Origin: DATAJX01 sp964601735
GTDB lineage: Bacteria; Pseudomonadota; Alphaproteobacteria; UBA2136; UBA6156
Reading direction: 5' to 3'
Length of the DNA stretch: 64,000 bases
NCBI GenBank assembly: GCA_964601735.1
Contig: CAZROO010000004.1
Coordinates: forward strand, 1-64,000
Part shown: positions 25,518-32,744 of the stretch, one piece after another
How positions within the stretch are numbered: position 1 is the first letter of the stretch
How the letters are laid out: each line of letters begins with the position of its first letter
Program-made: the position numbers and the translations under genes
The notes under the pieces: generated by a model
What the model saw: only the letters and a program-made list of their open reading frames with translations
Told to the model about the DNA's origin: nothing
Database searches by the model: none

Positions 25518-26468
25518 AGGGCGTGTTTTGGGATGAGTCCCCTTTTATCCTCTTATCCTCTTATCCTCTCGTCCTTTCTGTTGGCAGGTTGTACGGAAGT
25601 GCAGGTATTTTCGCATTTGATGAAGCGCAGCACCGCCAGCTGCGCGACCGAGGGTACCCCCAAGGTAGGTAATCCTTATATGGTGGACGGCGTGCGCTAC
25701 GCGCCGATGGGCAGCAGCGCGGGGTATCATGAAAAGGGCATTGCCAGCTGGTATGGGGATGATTTCCACGGTTTGGCTACCGCCAACGGTGAATGCTACA
25801 ATATGTATGCCTACACCGCCGCCCACAAGACGCTGCCGATGCCCACCGTGGTGCGCGTGACCAACCTGGAAAACAACAAGAGCGTGATTGTGAAGGTGAA
25901 CGACCGCGGGCCGTTCGTGCGCGGGCGGTTGATTGACCTGAGCTACGCCGCCGCGCAAAGCCTGGACATTGTGCGCATGGGCAGTGCGCCGGTGCTGGTG
26001 GAGGCGATTGGTGGGCCATTTAACGGACCTGCCGGCGAAAGCGCCCAGTTGGCCGCTACCAGGGGTGGGGAAGGGGAGACGCTGGCGTCTACGCCTTCGC
26101 CCGGTACGCTGGAACAGAATTTGCCGAGTGCTTTTGGCAAGTCGGAGTCTGATGTTCCGCCGCCGGTGGCGCCGCAAAGCCTGCCCAAGCCGCCTGCGGG
26201 GCCTGCCCCCGCGACCTTGCCGCTGGTCAACAGCCGGGTGTTTGTTCAGGTGGGGGCGTTTGGGGATAATTCCCGCGCCGAGGCCGCTCTGGCCGACCTG
26301 AAAGGCATTGAGTCCAGCGCCCACACCGAGCAGACCACCACGTCGGCGGGCGCCAGCCTGACCCGCGTGCGCAGCGGCCCCTACGACAATGTGGAGGACG
26401 CCGAGGCCGCGTTGACCAAGCTGGCCGGGCATTTCCCCGACGCCAAGATTGTGGTGGAGAAAAAATAG
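25488..26468 (+). CDS. rlpA: RlpA-like septal lytic transglycosylase, lipoprotein with SPOR domain
   Basis: A 326-residue lipoprotein. The lipobox LLAGC is at about residue 35, the double-psi barrel domain spans about 80-175 (GIASWYGDDFHGLATANGE, VIVKVNDRGPFVRGRLIDLS), then a Pro-rich linker and a C-terminal SPOR domain (about 245-326, VFVQVGAFGDNSRAEAAL) that binds denuded septal glycan. RlpA processes septal peptidoglycan. The start at 25488 has AGGGAGG eight bases upstream. Residues 2-13 (RGLEGKRKKRAC region) come largely from octamer array A and residues 18-30 (LLSSYPLILSSF) from array B, so the signal peptide is made almost wholly of repeat DNA. Starting instead at ATG 25533 would leave no basic n-region. 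dacC follows, as is usual. Confidence 0.92.
   Translation: MRGLEGKRKKRACFGMSPLLSSYPLILSSFLLAGCTEVQVFSHLMKRSTASCATEGTPKVGNPYMVDGVRYAPMGSSAGYHEKGIASWYGDDFHGLATANGECYNMYAYTAAHKTLPMPTVVRVTNLENNKSVIVKVNDRGPFVRGRLIDLSYAAAQSLDIVRMGSAPVLVEAIGGPFNGPAGESAQLAATRGGEGETLASTPSPGTLEQNLPSAFGKSESDVPPPVAPQSLPKPPAGPAPATLPLVNSRVFVQVGAFGDNSRAEAALADLKGIESSAHTEQTTTSAGASLTRVRSGPYDNVEDAEAALTKLAGHFPDAKIVVEKK
25543..25574 (-). repeat. Octamer tandem array B (inverted orientation)
   Basis: Four 8-bp units reading TTTTATCC, TCTTATCC, TCTTATCC, TCTCGTCC on the plus strand, the reverse complement of the array A unit. Because 8 and 3 share no factor, the coding product is an eight-residue period, visible as LLSSYPLILSSF in the RlpA signal peptide. 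Confidence 0.8.
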
Positions 26469-26536
26469 CCTTCTTTAGGCTGCCTTCGGTTGCTGGAGTC
26501 TTGTGAAGCGGCGCTGATAGTCGCATGCTGCGGGCC

Positions 26537-27664
26537 ATGAAAAAGACACTTTCACTCTCTCTTCTGGCTATCCTCCCCCTGACCGCCAACGCTGCCGCGC
26601 CGTTTGTGATGAACAACGCCAAATCGGCGTATGTGTTCCACCCCGCCACCGGCACCGTGCTGGTGAACCAGAACGGCGACCAGCAGATGGGGCCCGCGAG
26701 CCTTACCAAGATGATGACGCTGTATTTGACCTTCAAGGCGCTGAAGGAGGGCCGTTTGCACCTGAACGACCAGTTGCCGGTGAGTGAGAAAGCCTGGCGC
26801 ATGGGCGGCAGCAAGATGTTCGTGAAGGTAGGCACCGCCGTGGATGTGGAGAGCCTGATTCGCGGCATGGCGATTGTGAGCGGGAACGACGCGTGTATCG
26901 TGATTGCGGAAAAGCTCGGCGGCACCGAGGAAGGCTTTGTTGCGATGATGAACGACCAGGCGCCGAAGCTGGGCATGACCCACACCCACTTTACCAACGC
27001 CAACGGCTGGCCCGACCCGCAGGAACTGAGCACCGCGCATGATATGGCGATGCTGCTGACGGCGATTTTCCGGGATTTTCCCGAGTACAAGAAATACATG
27101 GCGGAGGAGGAGTTCACTTATAACGGCATCCACCAGCAGAACCGCAACGGGTTGCTGCACGCCAATGCGGGCGTTGACGCCGGCAAGACCGGGCATACCG
27201 ACGAAGCCGGTTACCACCTGGCCGCCACCGCCGTGCAGAACGGCGAGCGGTTGGTGAGCGTGGTGATGGGTACCGACAGCTTTGCCACGCGCGAGGGCGA
27301 GACGCTGAAGGCCTTCCAGACCTTTTTTGCCAGTGACAAGACGGTGAACCTGTTCAAGCCCGGCGACGTGGTGGTGAAGGACGTGCCGATGTGGGGTGGG
27401 CCGGTGGCCAAAACCGACCTGACCGTGGCCCAGCCGCTGGCGGTGTTTGAGAGCCAGGCCGAGCACGACAAGACCAATGCGCAGGTGAGTTACAACAAGC
27501 CGATTATCGCGCCGCTGGCGGCCGATACGCCGGTGGGCACGTTGCAGGTAACCCTGCCCGGCGGCCAGGTGATGAGCACCACGCTGGTGGTGGGGCGTGA
27601 CGTGCCGCAGGGCAACTTTGCGACGCGCTTTGTGCAGACCGTGGCGAGCAAGTTTGGGCATTGA
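26537..27664 (+). CDS. dacC: D-alanyl-D-alanine carboxypeptidase (PBP5/6 type)
   Basis: A 375-residue low-molecular-mass penicillin-binding protein with a Sec signal peptide (cut after ANA). The active site shows S55-x-x-K58 in PASLTKM, S115-x-N117 in IVSGNDA, and K217-T-G in DAGKTGH. A C-terminal beta domain (about 280-375) follows. The enzyme removes the terminal D-Ala of peptidoglycan pentapeptides. The position between rlpA and tmk is standard in alphaproteobacteria. A MLRA extension upstream (ATG 26525) is less likely than the clean signal peptide start. The symbol is a family label; dacA, dacC and dacF cannot be told apart here. Confidence 0.94.
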   Translation: MKKTLSLSLLAILPLTANAAAPFVMNNAKSAYVFHPATGTVLVNQNGDQQMGPASLTKMMTLYLTFKALKEGRLHLNDQLPVSEKAWRMGGSKMFVKVGTAVDVESLIRGMAIVSGNDACIVIAEKLGGTEEGFVAMMNDQAPKLGMTHTHFTNANGWPDPQELSTAHDMAMLLTAIFRDFPEYKKYMAEEEFTYNGIHQQNRNGLLHANAGVDAGKTGHTDEAGYHLAATAVQNGERLVSVVMGTDSFATREGETLKAFQTFFASDKTVNLFKPGDVVVKDVPMWGGPVAKTDLTVAQPLAVFESQAEHDKTNAQVSYNKPIIAPLAADTPVGTLQVTLPGGQVMSTTLVVGRDVPQGNFATRFVQTVASKFGH

Positions 27665-27742
27665 CCGGGGCTCGCAGGAGCCTTGGCGGCTTGCCTAATA
27701 AACGAGCAGGGGTACATAAAACGATTGCCTGCTTTGGTTAGA

Positions 27743-27759
27743 GTCGCCACAGTGGCGAC
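27743..27759. promoter_or_regulatory. Perfect palindrome abutting a start codon
   Basis: GTCGCCAC-A-GTGGCGAC is an 8+8 palindrome with one central base, ending directly before the ATG at 27760. It occupies the place of the ribosome-binding site, and no Shine-Dalgarno sequence is visible. It could be an operator or an RNA hairpin limiting translation of the small genes and tmk. Confidence 0.45.
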
Positions 27760-28008
27760 ATGATGACTCTCGAGGAACTCAAGGCGAAAATTGAAGAATA
27801 TGATGCCAAGGAGGCGGATATCCTCCGTCGGCTTGAGGTTGCGACCACCGACCGGCAACGCTGGGAATTGGAGCGTATGTTACGGTTGACGCAGATTACC
27901 GGCATGGGCTTTGTTAACTGGGCCGAGCGGGAAGTTTCGCAAAAATGGACAAAGGATGATTGGGATGAGCGAACAGGAAACGCTGATCGCGAAACTCTTC
28001 ACCCTTAA
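27760..28008 (+). CDS. Small charged helical protein
   Basis: An 82-residue protein with no signal peptide. Residues 3-45 form an amphipathic, highly charged helix (LEELKAKIEEYDAKEADILRRLE) of coiled-coil type, then a Trp-rich tail (VNWAEREVSQKWTKDDWDE). ATG 27760 or 27763 may be used. It overlaps the next small gene by 44 bases in another frame. I do not recognise it. It is the first gene of the run into tmk. Confidence 0.58.
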   Translation: MMTLEELKAKIEEYDAKEADILRRLEVATTDRQRWELERMLRLTQITGMGFVNWAEREVSQKWTKDDWDERTGNADRETLHP

Positions 28009-28195
28009 GAATGATCTTAGACAAAGGAAAGGCTCTATGTCTGACGCCTGTAAGGCTGCCCTTGCCCCTGGTACCGAATTCTCTCCGGCCGAATATCTTG
28101 CAATGGCTTATGACCTTGAAAAACAAATTGCCGCCCAAGAGAAGTACATCCTGGCTATTGAGAAACAACTTGCAGAATTACGTGAGGTTGAATGA
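27965..28195 (+). CDS. Small coiled-coil protein upstream of tmk
   Basis: A 76-residue protein starting MSEQETLIAKLFTLKNDLRQ, helical through most of its length and ending in a coiled coil (LEKQIAAQEKYILAIEKQLAELREVE). GGGATG gives a modest upstream purine stretch. Its TGA overlaps the tmk ATG (ATGA), so it is probably expressed with tmk. I do not recognise the family, and no function is suggested beyond a possible protein-protein role. Confidence 0.6.
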   Translation: MSEQETLIAKLFTLKNDLRQRKGSMSDACKAALAPGTEFSPAEYLAMAYDLEKQIAAQEKYILAIEKQLAELREVE

Positions 28196-28836
28196 CGAAC
28201 TCTCATTTTATTGTGATTGAGGGGCCGGACGGCGCGGGCAAAACCACCCAGATTGGTCTGCTGAAAAAAGCTTTTGCGGCGGCTGGTATCGGGGCCGCGT
28301 TCGAGCGTGAGCCGGGCGGGACGAAGCTGGGCGAAATCATCCGTCCGATTGTGAAGACGCACATGTACCCCGACCTGACCGTGGGGCAGGAGCTGGTGCT
28401 GTTCAATGCGTCGCGGATTTCGTTCATTCATGAAGTGATTAAGCCCGCATTGGCCCGTGGCGAGTGGTTCATTGCCGACCGCTACGCCCACAGCACGCTG
28501 GCCTACCAGGTGGCGGGCGGGCTCGACCCCGAGCTGGTGGCGGCAGTAGTGAATGCCGCCGTGGGCAACGTGTGGCCGAGCCTGGCGTTTATTTTCGACA
28601 TTTCGCCCAACGAGGCGCTGAAGCGCAAGGAGGCCAAGCCGGAAGACGGCACGCGGATGGAGGACAAGGGTATCGAATTCCATCAGCGTGTGCGGGAGAA
28701 TTACATGCTTTACGTGCAGAACAATCCGCAGGGAACCGTGGTGGTGGATGCCACGCAGACAGTGGAGGAGGTTCATGCGCAGGTGATTGGCGAGCTTAAC
28801 CGCCGCTTTGGTCTTAAGCTTACCCTCCAAACCTGA
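28192..28836 (+). CDS. tmk: Thymidylate kinase
   Basis: A 214-residue nucleoside monophosphate kinase. It has the P-loop GPDGAGKTTQ, the TMP-site EREPGGTKLGE, DRYAHSTLAYQ with the DRY motif, and the lid region LKRKEAKPEDGTRMEDKG. Tmk phosphorylates dTMP to dTDP for DNA synthesis. It leads into holB and tatD, the conserved alphaproteobacterial order. Confidence 0.97.
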   Translation: MTNSHFIVIEGPDGAGKTTQIGLLKKAFAAAGIGAAFEREPGGTKLGEIIRPIVKTHMYPDLTVGQELVLFNASRISFIHEVIKPALARGEWFIADRYAHSTLAYQVAGGLDPELVAAVVNAAVGNVWPSLAFIFDISPNEALKRKEAKPEDGTRMEDKGIEFHQRVRENYMLYVQNNPQGTVVVDATQTVEEVHAQVIGELNRRFGLKLTLQT

Positions 28837-28848
28837 TAAGGTGGCGTT

Positions 28849-29565
28849 ATGACGCTGCCTGCGCTTATCGGCCATGCCGAGGTGATTTCTCAATTACAAA
28901 CCCTGCTGGCGGCGGGGCGGTTGCCGCATGCGCTGCTGTTGCATGGGCCCAAGGGGGTGGGCAAGCGGCTGCTGGCGGAGCATTTAGCCTGGCGGTTGAT
29001 TGCAGGCGGGCAGGGGGTGCAGGTTGATGTGAACGCGCCTGCGTATTACCAACTGGTGGCGGGTAGTAATCCGGATTTGCATATTCTGGCGCCGGAGGAA
29101 AAGAAGAAATCGACCTCAATCCGCCAAGTGCGGGCGTTGCTGGAGAATTTACAGCGTACGGCGGATACCCAGCGCGTCGTTATTGTTGATAGCGTGGATG
29201 AATTGACTGATGAATCGCCGCACGTGCTGCTGAAGACGCTGGAGGAGCCGCGGCCGGGGCTGACGTTTGTTTTGATTTCGCATGCGCTGGGCGGGGTGCT
29301 GCCGACGATTCGCAGCCGGGCGCGATTGGTGCGCGTGGGAACGTTGAGCAGTCAGGAGCAGATGCTGGTGCGCGCTGCCAACCCGGATTACGTGCCGCCT
29401 GCCGAGAATGAGTTGAATGCGCTGTTGAGGGAAACGGCGGAGACACCGGATTTTAAACATGCCGTGGCGTACCAGAAGATTGCCGCGCTTAAATTGAAGC
29501 AGGCCGAGATGAATTTGCCGATGAACACCACCGCCGATGCCGCGCGCCTGCTGCTTAAGCCATGA
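28849..29565 (+). CDS. holB: DNA polymerase III delta-prime subunit
   Basis: A 238-residue clamp-loader AAA+ protein with Walker A GPKGVGKRLL, the sensor/arginine-finger region (TIRSRARLVRVG) and the conserved block VDELTDESPHVLLKTLEEPRPGLTFVLISH. The delta-prime subunit loads the sliding clamp. It is shorter than typical homologues (about 320-350 residues): the CxxxCxxC zinc module after Walker A is not seen and the C-terminal collar domain is mostly absent. The order tmk-holB-tatD supports the assignment. metG, which often lies between holB and tatD, is missing. Confidence 0.9.
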   Translation: MTLPALIGHAEVISQLQTLLAAGRLPHALLLHGPKGVGKRLLAEHLAWRLIAGGQGVQVDVNAPAYYQLVAGSNPDLHILAPEEKKKSTSIRQVRALLENLQRTADTQRVVIVDSVDELTDESPHVLLKTLEEPRPGLTFVLISHALGGVLPTIRSRARLVRVGTLSSQEQMLVRAANPDYVPPAENELNALLRETAETPDFKHAVAYQKIAALKLKQAEMNLPMNTTADAARLLLKP

Positions 29566-30347
29566 TTGATTCCCACGCCCACCTGATGCACCGGCGTTAC
29601 CGCGACGAAGCGCCCGTGGTGGGGCCGGAGGAGCTTTTGCGCCGGGCAGGGGAGGCCGGGGTGGGGGAGATTGTGGCCATCGCCTGCGAATTGGACGAGT
29701 GGCAGGAAACGCTTGCGCTGGCCTCTATACATAAAGGCCTGTGGGTGGCTGCGGCATTGCATCCTGCTAGTGTGGATGAGGCGGAGAAGGTGCCCACGGT
29801 TGAGGAATTGGTGGCGCTGGCTGGTAACCCCAAGCTGATTGCGTATGGTGAAACCGGGTTGGACGCGAAGCCTGGTGAACGGCCTTCGGAGGCGCAGATT
29901 GAAGCCTTCCGCACCCATTTGAACGCTGCGCAGAAAACCGGTTTGCCGCTGTGTTTGCACACCCGTGGTGCCGAGGATTTAGCGCTGGAGGTTTTGCAGG
30001 AATTCAAGGGCGTGGACTTTGTTTACCACTGTTTTACCGGCACGGCGGAACAGGCAAAAAACGTGCTGGCGGCGGGCGGGTATCTTTCGCTTTCCGGCAT
30101 CGTGACCTTCAGTAACGCGAAGGAATTGCAGGCGGTGGCGAAGGCCATTCCGGTGGAGCGGCTGCTGCTGGAAACCGATGCCCCTTACCTGGCGCCGGTG
30201 CCTTATCGCGGCAAGCGCAACGAGCCCGCGCTGGTGGCCGAGACGTATAAATTTTTGGCTGGGCATTTGAGGATGCCCTTACCGGAATTGACACGGCAGG
30301 TTGCAGACAACTTCCGCACGCTCTTCCCGCGTGCGAAAATGGACTGA
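29562..30347 (+). CDS. tatD: TatD-family metal-dependent DNase
   Basis: A 261-residue TIM-barrel hydrolase with all metal ligands visible: H5 and H7 in DSHAHL, E97 in YGETGLD, H133 in CLHTRG, H156 in YHCFTG and D206 in LETDAPYL. TatD/YcfH enzymes are 3'-5' exonucleases linked to DNA repair and RNA or protein quality control. It overlaps holB by four bases. It is followed by a divergent copy that lacks these ligands. Confidence 0.95.
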   Translation: MIDSHAHLMHRRYRDEAPVVGPEELLRRAGEAGVGEIVAIACELDEWQETLALASIHKGLWVAAALHPASVDEAEKVPTVEELVALAGNPKLIAYGETGLDAKPGERPSEAQIEAFRTHLNAAQKTGLPLCLHTRGAEDLALEVLQEFKGVDFVYHCFTGTAEQAKNVLAAGGYLSLSGIVTFSNAKELQAVAKAIPVERLLLETDAPYLAPVPYRGKRNEPALVAETYKFLAGHLRMPLPELTRQVADNFRTLFPRAKMD

Positions 30348-30357
30348 AAATAGACTC

Positions 30358-31509
30358 ATGGCGCACGACTCCGACAATAATAATGGTGGCAACAAACCAC
30401 AGCGGCCCGGCTTTTTTGCCAGCATCAACAAGGCGGTGAAGGAGATTTCGAGCGAGATACGGAAAGACCTGACCAATGCCCCGCCGACGCCCGCTCCTAA
30501 AAGCGGTGAGGCCGGGGGAGGGAACAGTCCCCTCCTCGCCAGCTACAAGGCGCCGGAGCATATGGTCAAAGCCGTGAATGCGGCGCAAAGCGGGCTGGCG
30601 TTTGTTGAAAACCCCGGATTTTCGGGAGAAACCAGGCCTTACCAGGCGCCGCTGGTGCCGCAGGCCGCCAAGGCGCCGCTCAACCCCTGGCCGGTGCTGC
30701 GCGAGCCGGGCAGCCATAGAAAATTTCTCACTGACGCGTATTTTCACGCCTACACGCCCGCCGATTTGAACCACTACCGGGGTGAGGTTCCCGCCGGGCC
30801 GCAAGTGGTGACGCTGGCCTGCACCGAGGCCGGGGATGCGGGGTTGCGGGCCTCGTTCGGCGAGATTTTGCGGCAGGAACCTGCGATGTTTGGGGCGACG
30901 GGTTTCAGCCCGCGTAATATTCTGGACGACATTGAGGCGATGGATGCCACGTTGACTAACCTGCTCAACAATAACCCCAAGCTGCTGGCGGTGGGGCCGG
31001 TGGGTATTGACCTGACCTACACCAGCCACAACCTGCCGCACCAGGCGGCGCAGATGGCGCGGCAGCTTGAGATTGCCTATGACTTTGGGTTGCCTGCGCT
31101 GGTGTTCCAGAACGGCGCTTTGGACGAGTTACGCGGGATATTGGAGCAGGGCATCAGTTTGCCCAAAAAGCTGGTGTGGCTGAAGCCCATCCAGAGCGCA
31201 GAGGAACTGGCGCTGATCGAGGAGTTTAACTTTTATGTGGCGTTCCGGGCCGAGATCACCTGGCCGAAGGAGGCTTTTTACCGCCAGGCGGCGAGGCGGG
31301 TGCTGCCGCACCGCTGGCTGGCGGGCTCCGGCAACTCGCTGAAGAGCACCCATAACCGTGCCGGGCAGTTCAACAGCGCGGCGGGGCTTGATGAAATTAT
31401 CGTTGCGCTGGCCGGGCTGACCGGCGTGAAGGACGTGAACCAGTTGCGTGACCGGTTGAACATGAACTTTGCGCAGGTGTATGGGCCGCAGGAAACAGGC
31501 AACGGGTGA
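30358..31509 (+). CDS. TatD-like pseudoenzyme with disordered N-terminal region
   Basis: A 383-residue protein directly after tatD. Residues 1-110 are Pro/Asn/Lys-rich and probably disordered. From about 120 on, the order of segments follows TatD: LTDAYFHAYTPAD at the site of DSHAHL, LLAVGPVGIDLTY for IAYGETGLD, a PHQAAQMARQLEIAYDFGLPALVFQNG block for the helix and CLHTRG strand, and an ending LNMNFAQVYG like the TatD NFRTLF. The metal ligands are lost: E becomes P214, the barrel His becomes Q251, and no TDAP motif remains. It is probably a duplicated TatD turned structural or regulatory protein. The homology is my reading of motif order, not an alignment score. Confidence 0.68.
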   Translation: MAHDSDNNNGGNKPQRPGFFASINKAVKEISSEIRKDLTNAPPTPAPKSGEAGGGNSPLLASYKAPEHMVKAVNAAQSGLAFVENPGFSGETRPYQAPLVPQAAKAPLNPWPVLREPGSHRKFLTDAYFHAYTPADLNHYRGEVPAGPQVVTLACTEAGDAGLRASFGEILRQEPAMFGATGFSPRNILDDIEAMDATLTNLLNNNPKLLAVGPVGIDLTYTSHNLPHQAAQMARQLEIAYDFGLPALVFQNGALDELRGILEQGISLPKKLVWLKPIQSAEELALIEEFNFYVAFRAEITWPKEAFYRQAARRVLPHRWLAGSGNSLKSTHNRAGQFNSAAGLDEIIVALAGLTGVKDVNQLRDRLNMNFAQVYGPQETGNG

Positions 31510-31673
31510 CAGGGGACAGGTTCTTGCCTTATTCCCTTGATAACTGTTTTACATAATCAACATTATGCGAAATATTGATATGGCCCAGAGAGGGGGCTAT
31601 ATGCGGCTTGAATCTGGGTTCGTCTGCCGCAGTGAAACTGCTTTAAACGCCGTTTGGCGAAGCCTGTTTTTAG

Positions 31674-31709
31674 GCAAAAGGCCGGAGAGTTTCCTCTCCG
31701 GCCTTTTGC
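31674..31709. terminator. Bidirectional terminator
   Basis: A long stem (GCAAAAGGCCGGAGAG and its complement) around a few-base loop, between convergent genes. The A/T ends serve both strands. Confidence 0.85.
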
Positions 31710-31713
31710 TTCG

Positions 31714-32619
31714 CTAGTCGCCGATGGCTTCGGCCAAGTCCTGCTTTTGCAGCCTTTTCACCTCGTCGCGGCTCATCACGGGTTCGGGATTTTCCGAGGC
31801 CCGCAGAATGTAGTGGCTATGGCGGTCTGGTGACCGGCGGTAGCCGCCCGTGGTGTTGTCGCCGATGCCTTGGGCCCGCCACCTGGCCAGCCGTTCGGCC
31901 GTTTCGGCCTTTGGCTGGAGCGTGGGTTTGTCGGCCCAAGCCTTGGCTACACGATGTTCCCACGGGGCAACCGCGGGTTTCGCTTGCCCCAGAAGGATGA
32001 CCTCCGGTAGCGGCGGCCTTGGCTTTGCGGGCCGTTGCCAACGCACCAACGCCTTGGGCTGCCAGAGAACCGGCAGGAACACCTTGCGGGGTTCGTCCGG
32101 CGGCGCTTTGGTAGCGGGTGGCGTGGCGTCAGTTTCCTGCCGTCCGTCCAACTGCTGCTTCAGCGCTTCCAGCCCTTCGAGGCCTTTTTGCCATTTGCCC
32201 GGTTTCGGTTTTTCGGGCTCCGGCGGCCGGGCCTTCTGCGACGCATGCCAGGCATGCGTCGGCGGAAGGGTGCCGTTGGCCAGATCGGCGATGTCTTGCT
32301 TCTCAAGCAGTTTGAGTAGCTCGTTCATCCCCCAGGCCATGCCTTCGAGGCGGCCTTTTGTGCGCTCCTGCCGGGCCAGCGTCTCCACGGTTGTGGCGAC
32401 GTCGCCGGGGTCGGTATCGTTCAACACCTTTTGGGCGTTGGCGACACGGGCCTCGAAGGCGGCCTTTTTGGGCTTGCCGGGTTTGCCGGTTTTGGTCGGC
32501 TTGCCGAGATTTTCTGGGGCGTCGTGGTTGCCTTCGAGAATCTCATTGGCCGCTTTTCTGCCGGTTTGGGCTTGGTCGAGCTTGGCCAGCAGGTCTTTCA
32601 GGGTATCGTCACCTGTCAT
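31714..32619 (-). CDS. Hypothetical Lys/Pro-rich protein, 301 aa
   Basis: A soluble, strongly basic and Pro-rich protein. The first half is charged and helical (TLKDLLAKLDQAQTGRKAANE; ATTVETLARQERTKGRLEGM), with a Lys/Pro/Gly linker (GKPTKTGKPGKPKK) and later Trp- and Pro-rich stretches (FLPVLWQPKALVRWQRPAKP). No signal peptide or known motif. The start at 32619 has GGAG about 11 bases upstream. I do not recognise it. Confidence 0.65.
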   Translation of the reverse strand: MTGDDTLKDLLAKLDQAQTGRKAANEILEGNHDAPENLGKPTKTGKPGKPKKAAFEARVANAQKVLNDTDPGDVATTVETLARQERTKGRLEGMAWGMNELLKLLEKQDIADLANGTLPPTHAWHASQKARPPEPEKPKPGKWQKGLEGLEALKQQLDGRQETDATPPATKAPPDEPRKVFLPVLWQPKALVRWQRPAKPRPPLPEVILLGQAKPAVAPWEHRVAKAWADKPTLQPKAETAERLARWRAQGIGDNTTGGYRRSPDRHSHYILRASENPEPVMSRDEVKRLQKQDLAEAIGD

Positions 32620-32744
32620 GGTGGGTTTTCTCCAAAAAGGACGTTTCAAGATTATTCAAATGTAGGTGTTATATGTATACAATACAATATGCGGGATGGT
32701 AAAAAACGCCCTACCCCCCTCGCCCGGCCCGGCTTTAAGAAGGG

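Noticed and set aside
25478..25574. CRISPR or telomere-like array
   Set aside because: The units are 8 bp with no spacers and lie in coding sequence. No cas gene is nearby. It is a simple tandem repeat.
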